Below, piece by piece: positions 55,633 to 64,000 of a stretch of DNA of 64,000 nucleotides. A program made the translations under genes and the position numbers. This DNA is from Lumnitzera littorea. Its lineage: Eukaryota; Streptophyta; Magnoliopsida; Myrtales; Combretaceae. Within the stretch, counting starts at the first letter, position 1. Every line of letters starts with the position of its first letter. The stretch is from assembly GCA_024138015.1 (NCBI GenBank), contig JAMXBB010000003.1, forward strand, positions 73,429,813-73,493,812, in the 5' to 3' direction. The notes beneath the pieces are model-generated. The model made no database searches. It worked only from the letters and a program-made list of their open reading frames with translations, and was not told the origin of the DNA.

Positions 55633-56954
55633 GACTAAGGTAACGACTCTTGAAGAAAGCTCTATCAGAATTATGATAACTTAATGAGTAGATCTGAAGA
55701 ATGAGAACTTAGACATTTACAAAGTTGATGACTTTAATATGGCAAATAATTTACAATGGAAATTTGAGGGTCAAGTCTTGTTTTTTTTTTTTTGTTTTTG
55801 TATTTTGTTAGCTCCTAACAATATGGTATATGTAAGGCATTGCAATAGAAATCAACCAAGTAAAAAATTATCATGAAACTGTTTTTTTTTTTTGTCATAA
55901 AATATTTCCTTAGAATTCTCTCCCCTTTCTTAGAAACTTGTTGGAAAACTTTAAAAAAATGATAGTTCCATAATAATCTTTACTATAACTAATTTCTATA
56001 ATTAAAGTCCTAAAAAGAAAATTTATAAGTTGATACTAAAGTTTTTTTCTTTCTTTCTCTTTTTAACATTAGCACATCATGATATAGGAAGGGAATATTA
56101 ATGATTTTGAGCCTTCTCTATTAAATTTTATGTTACACAACTCTTTCTCATGAAATAAAACAAAATCTACAATATTTACATGTTACATAAGATGACGTAT
56201 AAAACAAATATACACAATATAACAAATGTTAGAGAAATACACAAAAAGTAAAAATATAAAATAAATGTAATGTAATCTGCTATATGCATGTGTAATCCAA
56301 TAGGGGTATATAATTAACAACCCATAGGAATGGAATTATCATAAATTCATAGTCAATGTTCTTACACACTTATACATATAAGCGTATGAATCTTTTAAAA
56401 TAAAATTTTTGAAAATGAAGCTCATAGACACTTATACATAAGTGCATTAATTTGTTTTGTTTTTGAAAATAGAGACCCAATTGATTGTGGATTATAATAA
56501 TTTTTTGGTACCTATAATTTAAAAATTACTATTTCCCTTTTTATTTAAGATGATACAGGAGGGTGGTATCAATGAGTCTTAGGCTTTGTAGTCTCAAGTA
56601 TTACAAAAAAAAAAAAAAAAGCCTAATAAGCTACATTGAAGTATAAGTGAGCTTTCTTATCACTGTCAGGCTAGAGTAAAGACCCCAGCGACTTAAGGGT
56701 TACACAATGGTGACTTGTCCTAGACTCCTAAGGTAACTCAGGTTTGACCACATCTAAGTACACACATGATTTTTAAAAGAAATAAATTGCCTATAGCCCA
56801 AGCTAGGGCCTATTGGGCTAACTTTTCTTAGTAGGCCTGTATCACTAAAAATTAGTTAATACAACAATATTACAATATTAAATAAAAGAAAAATAAGAAA
56901 ATAAAATCCCATTAATTAATTTTTTTTAAATCTTTACAAGGCTAGCTTACTAGT
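55633..56954 (-). other. 5' leader region of element B
   Basis: Non-coding on both strands. The half next to the PBS is homologous to the corresponding part of A (about 22980-23726). It starts abruptly at the truncated LTR of C, marking the deletion that removed the 5' parts of C and E and some of B. Confidence 0.55.
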
Positions 56955-56974
56955 GTTCTTAATGGAGTCGTCAA
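56955..56974 (-). other. Primer binding site of element B (Arg-tRNA type)
   Basis: The plus strand reads GTTCTTAATGGAGTCGTCAA. It aligns with the sites of A (GTCCTTAGTGGAGCTGTCAA) and C and lies three bases from the LTR edge. Confidence 0.7.
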
Positions 56975-56977
56975 TTC

Positions 56978-57822
56978 TATTGAGTCCCTTTTCGATTTTC
57001 TTTAATTTAACCTATATTAAGCCTAGCTTGCTTGGTACAAATTATTCGACATTAAATTAATGAAAAAAATTTTTCCTGTAAAAAAAAGACTAAAAAATAT
57101 TTTTAAAAAAATTCAGAATTGCTAGTTAGTAAAATCGATAAAAAAAAAGTCAAATTAGGGTTTTCAAACACTAGTTTATAGATTTTCTAAAAAATTAATT
57201 TTTTTTAGAACCTACGACCTCATATTCTAATGCAAACGCCTAAACCAATTAAGTTGTAGCCAGTTTCTTAACAAGTGCTGAACTTAAATTATAGTTAACC
57301 ATTTCAAAATAAGCCACACTTTAATTTTGTTCTCTAAACCCAAGCCTAATTTGCTCTAGCTGATTTTTTTTTTTTAAAATGACCCAAACATATTTACATA
57401 ATCTAAAAATATATACATTAAATACTTTTTTAACACAATTTTAATTTAATAAAACGCAAGCCTTATTTTTAGCCCAGTAAAAAATATTTTTAAATTGGAA
57501 AAAAGTTCATTTTATGAGCTCATATATATTACTAGACTATTCTCAAAATACTTTTTTTTTTTAATAAGGCTTAACTTTGAAAAATACTTGGAATTTATTA
57601 AATTACATATACATTTTATTATTACTTGGTCTGATCCCAAATGATTAACTAACATGGCTTTGACACTTTTGACACATTTTTTTAATTTTGCAATTTCTTA
57701 TTGTATTTTTCAATTTTTTATATTTTTCAATATTTTAATTTTTGAGGTTTTTTATAAACCTAGCCTAAAAATAAAAAGAGACTAAAATTAAAATAAAGGG
57801 TAGTAAGAATGGAGTGTCTACA
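56978..57822 (-). repeat. 5' LTR of element B, internally deleted
   Basis: Runs from TATTGAGTCCC to GAGTGTCTACA with canonical CA at its edge. Compared with 30278-33145 it lacks about 2 kb: the junction at about 57203 joins sequence equivalent to 30515 with sequence equivalent to 32560. The missing part includes the TATA box and R. Confidence 0.8.
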
Positions 57823-57827
57823 TGCAT
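57823..57827. repeat. Right target-site duplication of B (TGCAT)
   Basis: TGCAT follows TCTACA and matches 30273-30277. Confidence 0.65.
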
Positions 57828-58900
57828 GTATTGAATTGCTAAATATATTTCTTGAACTTAAAGTTGGGGTAAGGATGGTTAGACATAAAATATGAAGTTG
57901 TATGGTTTAGATTGAGCTTCAATGATTGAATCTATTCATGAAAAATTATCCCTTTTGTGCACCCAGTAAAATGATCTTTTTGTGAAATTTGGATCCATTT
58001 TCCTTTACACTTAATGTTTTTCACTTCGAGTATGTCACTATTCTTATAAAATTTACATCAATGAAAGTAGAAGGAAGTGATTACGGCATTATTTTGAATG
58101 GGTTCTCTTGTGAATCAATCATGAACACTTTTCAATACTTTGTAATCAATTTATGGCATCTTTTCTTTCTTTAGTTATGCTTAATTTAGGCATAGTTTAG
58201 AGATTTGGAGTTAGGGAAATATTGTGGCTTTATGTTAGGTTTTAGATTTTTCAAAAGTTGACTTGTTTATATACACCATTATTTTAAGGAATCTAGTAGT
58301 CTATTATTGTCTTGTGAACTAAAGTAGGTATTGAATTCTATTTGAATGTTACTTGACAAATGTACAATGCATGCTAAAAAAGAAAAGAGGAATGAAAGGG
58401 AAAGGATGGGAATCAAGCAAAAAGTCATTAAAAAGCAAAAATCATTAGCTCATCATAAAAGAAAAAAATGAAATGAAAAAAAAAAAGCAAAGAAAAAGAA
58501 GAACTACGAAAAAGAAAGAAACTGAAAGTACAAAACGAAAATAACGGGCAAGAAATGAAACTTATACCAAAGTTAGGGAGGCGAATTAAAGTATGATTCA
58601 ATGGTCACTTTTTTTACTTAGCATTAGCATACTCAAGAGCTTGATAAGGAAGACACGTATACATGGGTTGCCAACTAAACATTAAGACCTCTCATTTAGT
58701 ATAGAATGTTAGACTTGACTCCAAATTTTCTAAAGTTAACCTACATGGGAATGTTAACTTTTCTAGGCATTGATTCTCGAGTTAGTTACATGGTTTTTGA
58801 TTTGTCTGCATTTGATTAATCATAAGTAGAAAAAATTCAACATCACTTCTAAGAATTTTTGTGTCAAATTGAATGCATGCAGAATTGCACTTTCAATAAA
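57828..58900 (+). other. Probable 3' untranslated part of the backbone element
   Basis: No coding similarity. The early segment (TAAAGTTGGGGTAAGG, about 57861) and the later purine-rich A/G block (58375-58550) resemble the regions between pol and 3' LTR in Athila/Tat elements. Its position opposite the left flank of B also supports it as backbone. The open frame at 57989-58174 has no support. Confidence 0.4.
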
Positions 58901-60187
58901 ATGACATACTCCTTGATAACATGAATTTTGCATATATTTTCTATGGTTAATTTGTGCTATTTTTGAAATCAATCTAGTTAATTTTATGATATTTTGAGCC
59001 TAATTAGTTTAATTTTCATTTTTAGGGACTTCAGGAACATTTTATGGAGTTTTAAAGGTTTTTATCAAGTTTTGAAGCTAATTTGGACATAAGCATCCAT
59101 TAAGGATTAAAGCGGGAGAAATTCGAGTGGAGAGCGGAGTCTAGTAAAGACCATGGTTGAAGACTACTGCCATTGTTCCTACCCGTGTTCCTTTCATCCT
59201 CTAATTTTATTAAGATTTGAAGATTTTGGACAAAGTGCCAGTACATGCCCCAACTCTACAACTGTATACCTTGCCCATGGACATGCTATGATGAGCGAAT
59301 CTTCTATTTTTGTTTGATTTTTTTTTCTTTCGTAAACTTAGGTCTACTCTCCATATATAAACACTTAGGCTTAGGCAAGCAATGAGTACCCCTTTGGGAA
59401 GAGTTGTAGGTTAGAATTATATTGAGGGTCTTGGTAAATTATTATTGAACCTTAGTTCTTCTTGCAGCAATTTCTTACTCAATCAATAATTTTATTCTTT
59501 GACAATCTAATTACATTGTCTATATTATTGTCAATTAGTATTTACTTGGCTTGCTAATTTGATATATGAGTTTCCTATAGAGATGTGAGTCTTGTAGTGA
59601 CAAACAAGTGTAATTAAAGGAAAGTAGAGTTGATTAAATTGTTTAACAGTTCGGTTCTTTTGGATTAGTGTAACCTAAGTAAGGCTAACCTAATAGTGTA
59701 ATCAAGTTCTTAATGTGTTCTTACAATGCTCTATTCAGAAGTGATTTAGGTACAAAGGGTTTTAGGATTATGAAGAGGCTAGAGATACGAGTTTGCTCAA
59801 TTCAGATTAGGCATCTCGACTATCTAAGGAATAATTGAGACTGAATGGTTGTATAGAACTAGGTAGTAGGTACCAACAATTTACTAAGGATCATATGCTA
59901 GTTGTCTTAATTAATTCATGCTTGTTTATGAACTTAGTTATTTTTCTTTATTCTTGTTTATTTTATCTTTTTTATGTTATTTCTCATTCCTAAGTCATCT
60001 TTCTCATTTAATCACAATTATCCCCATTTTGGTAAGTTAGACAATCATTAATTTAGAGTAAATTGCTAATGACTTAAGGTTCTCACACATAGTTCCTTGT
60101 GGGATTGACACTCGGACTGACATCCATTTTATCTATATTATAACTTAATTAGACGCACTTACCTTACACATGACTAAGCTCCAATCA
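58900..60187 (+). repeat. LTR of element K (left edge approximate)
   Basis: The right edge is at CAATCA (60187), followed by an Athila-type PBS. A TATA box (CATATATAAAC) lies at 59352-59362. The sequence TCCTTGTGGGATTGACACTC (about 60095) is typical of the U5 end of this LTR group. It is not alignable by eye with the backbone 5' LTR, so it belongs to a different subfamily or element. Confidence 0.55.
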
Positions 60188-60193
60188 AGTTTT

Positions 60194-60213
60194 TGGTACT
60201 GTTGTCGAGGAAC
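60194..60213 (+). other. Primer binding site of K (Asp-tRNA type)
   Basis: TGGTACTGTTGTCGAGGAAC, a decayed Asp-tRNA-type site, six bases after the LTR edge. It shows that the LTR to its left is a 5' LTR. Confidence 0.72.
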
Positions 60214-62263
60214 CAAAAGAGTAACCTAGTTAGGATGTTAGCAAAAATCCTAGTTTCCAATTATTTTAATGCTTTTGTAAACAATCCCGCCTATGGTTCT
60301 TTTGGTATTTTTCTTTATTAGAACACTTTTAACCAATTGAGTATTGTAGTTATCAACTAAGGAATTGTATTAAAGATAGATTCAACCGTTGAGACAATAA
60401 CATAAAACAATAAAACTCCTTGGGAGGTAGCCTAAGTTTGGTTCATTTTAATTCTAGTTGTTATATATGTTTTTGTTAGTTTGTTCATTTATTTTGTTTT
60501 CCTATCATGAGTCAATTCAAGTATCAAATTTCAAGACTGTAGTTATTATTGAATTTTTTTATACAATAACAAAATTGAAGTTGTCATCCAATTGAGGTGT
60601 TATTTGATTAGCTTTTGTGCTTCAATTTATACTAATTTTGAGTCTTTCAAAAGCAATTACAGGAATCGAGTCAAGGGAATCAAAATTACGCGAATTCAAG
60701 AATTAGAGAAGAACATAGCTAAAGTCTACATCCATGGACTTAGCTTGTGTTTCTCTTGTAAGCTTATTTTGAGAGGAATTAAAAAAAAAAAAGGATTGAT
60801 AAGAGGTCCACGGCTAAGATCACACTGGTGGTCCTACTAAGTACACGAAATTAAAATAAAAGCAAGGATACGACCAAAGAATATGGCCGTGAACCTTGCT
60901 CATGGTTTCCTATGAATTCAAAGATCATAGCCAAGGCTTTTCAACTTCATTCTAACATACACATTTTCTCTCTTTAAGACACTATTTTCTCTCATTCCTC
61001 TCTCTATACACTCCTTGAATCTTCACAAAACTTCATGATTTGACTACGTATACTACAAATCTAAAGTACATACATCATCCCTCTTTATTTGCTTTCTTAG
61101 ATTTGTTGCTAGTTTGTGTAAAAATTGAAATTTTACTTAGGGTTTCATAAAGAACATCTTTACATGCATATGTATAAATCTTGATTTCTAGGAGTGATTT
61201 AGGATAACTAACGTGATGAAAATTACTGTTTATCCTTTATCTACTAGAGATTGCATGAAAAATGTATGCTTGTTAAGATTTGAATGTAAGGCTAATTTTC
61301 CATGATAAAGGAAAATGAAGGAAAGAGATAGAATGTGAAAGAAAGTAAAAGAAAGCAAGGGAAAGTGATAGAAACCATGAGAATGATGTTGTTCTAGCAA
61401 TATGACGTTTATAATTCATGTTGAAATTAAAAAACTTATTGTGATTGGAAATTTTGTGCAATTAGAGGAATTCATGAATTTTTTAATGTTGCTTAGAAAT
61501 GGTGATGTAGATTTATTTTAGCATATATCTTAAATTCATGATTAGAATTAGGAGATTTGCTATAACAATTGTGCATGAACAATTGCTATGAACAAGTTTT
61601 CAATCAATTTTCTATTGAACGCTAATGTTCATGACAATCAAGATCATGAAATTATAGGATTATTATTAGCATTAATCTATAATTTCATTAATCCATGTAT
61701 TCAGAAATTGAAATTTTAATATACAGTACTTTGCTACTTAAATGATTTGTATGCTAAATGCTAATGCTCATGTTAGTGGAGATTATGCATGAAAATAAGA
61801 TTTGATCTTGAATTAATTCTATAATTGCATTAATCCTTGATTATAGCAAAATTAGCATTCCATTATATGACCTTTGGCTAATTTAAGATTTCTTATGATG
61901 CTTAGTTGGATAAACTTGCAATAAACTAGGAATGACACTTGAGTTCTATTGGATTCTTGAAGTAGCTATGATCTATGTAACATGAATTATTTCTTTTTAT
62001 AAATTTGAACTTCTCTTTTCTTTTTTATCGCAAATTATGCCTAGAGAAAAGCATGTAGTGCATAAGAACTCAGGCACCACCCATACACATTCACTCATGA
62101 CATTCCACCACACATGGCATTGAAAGAAATACCTCCATTTATTAAACAAAGATTTCAGGTAGACCACACACTTGAAGTGGGAATCACTTACCTAGGTTAG
62201 CTATGAGGCTAAGGTCAGGTGAGTTTAGAGGTTGGAACCAACTTTTAACTATCAATGAGCCGG
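60214..62263 (+). other. Interior of K with coding region missing
   Basis: Only about 200 bp after the PBS, the motif CCTTGGGAGGTAGCCTAAG (about 60418) appears, which in this group normally follows pol, so gag-pol seems deleted. The rest is non-coding, with imperfect AT-rich repeats (for example around 61640-61680 and 61800-61850). A short ATG frame at 62038 (MPREKHVVHKNSG) is not recognised. The frame at 60592-60840 has no support. Confidence 0.45.
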
Positions 62264-63153
62264 TGATAGGCGGACTCGAGCTTAAGGGCTTGCCCAGTTA
62301 GCTCGCTGAGCTATCTGAGGTGAACTGAGCATCGAGGAGTAATACACTCCTTAATCTAACTTGTCGAGTTACTTCACTCTCTACATCATTTAAGAAGCTG
62401 TTGAGGTGGCCAGCCAACATGCCGAGTTGATCCCTCCGTAACATACACTAGTCTAAGCATTGAGTTAGGAAATAACTAACCTCACCAGTGCCAAAGCTAA
62501 GCTAACAGTTGTCAAGAGTCGATCACTTGAGGTCGACTATCCAGTCCCAATTATCCAAGTTGTTGAATTGCCAATGCTGACCTGACCTAATTGAGATCCC
62601 CACCCTTACTTGGCAACAGTGTCATTAGGACCACAGAATGAACAAATTACGTGTACGCTATCTTTTTCTGATGTCCATACTATCCTTATTGCTGACAGAT
62701 ATTCCCTTTTGTACTATTACAATGATACCCCTATAAATTATTCTCTTTTTCTTTTACTAGTAAGAATCTTTTTTGTGATTTACTCTTACTTAAGATTTAC
62801 TCTAATTGGGTCATATAAATACTTATACATTATAATAGCCATAATAGTCATCACATCGAATTTTTCAGACATACTCTCTAGAGCTAAGTGTTCTGTTGCT
62901 TGCTCTCAAGCTACTCTTATTTAGCCCTTTGAGCATAAACCAGTGGTGAGTAACCTCTAGTTACACTTGTACGTCATATCAAGTGCGTCATGAGTTCGTA
63001 TAAGGTGTTAGTGCATTATATTTAACATTGGTTTATGGAAACCTCTACTCATCCCTTGACTATCATTTACTTTTTGGGCCATCTTGCGACTTGGACCCAT
63101 CCCTTGGTTACATATGATATTGGGTCCGTGTGTTCATCCACAAATCTATATCA
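62264..63153 (+). repeat. 5' LTR of element H (F-family chromovirus)
   Basis: Starts TGATAGGCGGACTCGAG and ends AATCTATATCA. Matches the LTRs of F throughout, for example GAGCATCGAGGAGTAATAC near 62327 and the TATA region near 62812. A short stretch near its start is deleted relative to F. Confidence 0.78.
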
Positions 63154-63156
63154 TCT

Positions 63157-63170
63157 TGGTATTAGAGCTC
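63157..63170 (+). other. Initiator-Met primer binding site of H
   Basis: TGGTATTAGAGCTC, one transition from the usual plant chromovirus initiator-Met site, three bases after the LTR. Confidence 0.78.
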
Positions 63171-63528
63171 AACTATGTTTGAAGTTGGATTTTGTTACTA
63201 TGTTCTTTGAGTGGTTTATTACTATCCTCATGTGTTAAAAGTACCATTGCTAACATAGGATTTTGGAAGTTGAGAAGAGTTATGTGCTTTATTTTCCCTT
63301 GTTTCTTATACATAAAAATAGAAAGTGGTTGTTTGTTTATTCACTGTATGCAGTTGTCATAGTAGTGGGGCTAGTAGTTATTGTTTTGCTATTGTTATTC
63401 ATAGAGAGAACTTTGAGTGGTGTTTCAAACAACCATTTTTTTGAGTTAACCAATAATATCATATTCAAGTGTTTAGGGAACTCTAGGAGAAAAAGAAAGT
63501 GGTACTTGATATGGCTAAAGGTAAGAAG
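63171..63528 (+). pseudogene. gag: Leader and first codons of gag of element H
   Basis: The leader aligns with that of F (about 8930-9265). At 63511 the same gag start appears (MAKGKK), but after six codons the next LTR begins at 63529. The whole gag-pol has therefore been removed, leaving LTR-leader-LTR. The 101-codon open frame at 63263-63568 crosses leader and LTR and is not a gene. Confidence 0.68.
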
Positions 63529-63773
63529 TGATAAGGATCAAGGACTGATTACGCGCTCCCAAGATTGAAGACTTTCTTAGATGGTTTACGCTATTCAAGG
63601 TGAGTCAAGCGTCGAGGAGCAGTGTTTATCCCAGTTTGATCTGCCGAGTTACTTTGCTCTCCACACCATCTAAGTAGTTACCGAGGTGATTAGCTAACAT
63701 GTAGAGCCAACCCCTTCACAACACCCCAGTCCAAGCACCAAGTTAGGAAAAAAACCATCTCCACAGTGCCAAG
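63529..63773 (+). repeat. Second LTR of H, truncated by element I
   Basis: Starts TGATAAGGATCAAGG, like F, and follows the F LTR to CACAGTGCCAAG, where it is interrupted by a Tat-type LTR start. The rest would lie beyond the window. Confidence 0.75.
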
Positions 63774-64000
63774 TGTAGGCACCTTATTTTGCCATTTTCG
63801 TTTTATTATTTTTATTAAGCTAGGAAAATAAAAACTAAAAATAAAAATAAAATAAAATAAAAATAATATAAATAAAAGAAAAAAAATTAAAAAATAATAA
63901 AAATAAAGTCAAGTCGTATCAAGTCAAGTCGTATCGAGTTAAGTTAGATCATTTAATATCGGATAATGGTGAGTGATTGATTTAATAAGTATTAAGTCAT
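63774..64000 (+). mobile_element. Element I: start of a Tat/Ogre-type LTR, plus strand, cut by window end
   Basis: TGTAGGCACCTTATTTTGCC matches the start of the LTRs of A, B and C read in their own sense (TGTAGACACC...). The following A/T-rich run and the AAGTCAAGTCGTATC words resemble the U3 of A (around 7560-7580 read on the minus strand). Only the first 227 bp are in view. Confidence 0.65.

Larger units (their letters stand above)
30278..57822 (-). mobile_element. Element B: Tat/Ogre-type LTR retrotransposon, heavily interrupted
   Basis: On the minus strand B reads 5' LTR (57822-56978, shortened), arginine-type PBS, leader, a gag fragment (36640-36206), a non-coding block homologous to element A, a 39-46-bp tandem array, hairpin, polypurine tract and 3' LTR (33145-30278). 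Chromovirus E, carrying C and D, sits in its interior. Sequence between gag and leader was lost together with the 5' parts of E and C. The TGCAT duplication supports a single insertion into the region after the backbone pol. No RT or integrase of B remains. Confidence 0.75.

Noticed and set aside
60592..60840. 82-codon plus-strand frame as a small gene
   Set aside because: No recognisable motif or supporting context; it lies in the non-coding interior of K and ends in an A-run artefact.
62610..62924. 104-codon plus-strand frame
   Set aside because: Lies wholly in the LTR of H across the TATA box; LTRs of F are not open here.
1..64000. A host gene, a defence system or another new system
   Set aside because: All recognisable coding on both strands belongs to retrotransposon gag, protease, RT, RNase H, integrase or ORF1 relics. 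No other conserved protein family was seen.

Overview
This window looks like plant nuclear DNA, most likely from an angiosperm, and it is all transposon. I see no host gene, rRNA, tRNA or CRISPR array. It is AT-rich, short of CG dinucleotides and made of LTR retrotransposons inserted into one another. Every coding region I recognise is a Ty3/gypsy gag-pol relic broken by stops and frameshifts. Plant origin is inferred from the families: Athila/Tat-type and Ogre/Tat-type elements, plus chromoviruses primed by initiator-Met tRNA.

Backbone: one old Athila/Tat-type element on the + strand. Its 5' LTR ends at 2725, then come the PBS, gag (from 3074), protease and the start of RT. RT breaks at 5747 and resumes in register at 25727, continuing through RNase H and integrase to about 29990. 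Integrase is itself cut by a probable solo LTR (about 27513-28440) and by an hAT-like DNA transposon (28847-29761).

Left nest: element A (5748-25721, - strand, Tat/Ogre-type LTRs, TSD ATTGG) sits in the backbone RT. Element F (8052-18439, + strand chromovirus, TSD A/GAAAG) sits in a tandem array inside A. Element G3 (11272-15129, - strand, gag-protease only, TSD TAGAT) sits in the RT of F. That is four levels.

Right nest: element B (30278-57822, - strand, Tat/Ogre-type, TSD TGCAT) sits downstream of the backbone pol. Inside B is chromovirus E (about 36641-41096, - strand, 5' end lost). Inside E is element C (41097-55632, - strand, Tat/Ogre-type with ORF1, gag and protease). Inside the gag of C is D (47591-51070, + strand, solo LTR, TSD TC/TTGT). 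That is five levels.

Right end (57828-64000): backbone-like 3' sequence, a further LTR followed by an Athila-type PBS but no coding region (K), a chromovirus LTR-leader-LTR remnant of the F family (H), and the start of a + strand Tat-type LTR that runs off the window (I).

The most instructive signals are shared by A, B and C. Each has an arginine-tRNA-like PBS, a polypurine tract just before the 3' LTR, a conserved hairpin whose stem runs into that tract, and an element-specific tandem array between the coding remnant and the hairpin. The arrays have periods of about 36, 39-46 and 84 bp. Nothing looks functional: the two chromovirus RTs have altered catalytic YxDD boxes, and the 5' LTRs of B and C have lost promoter sequence.
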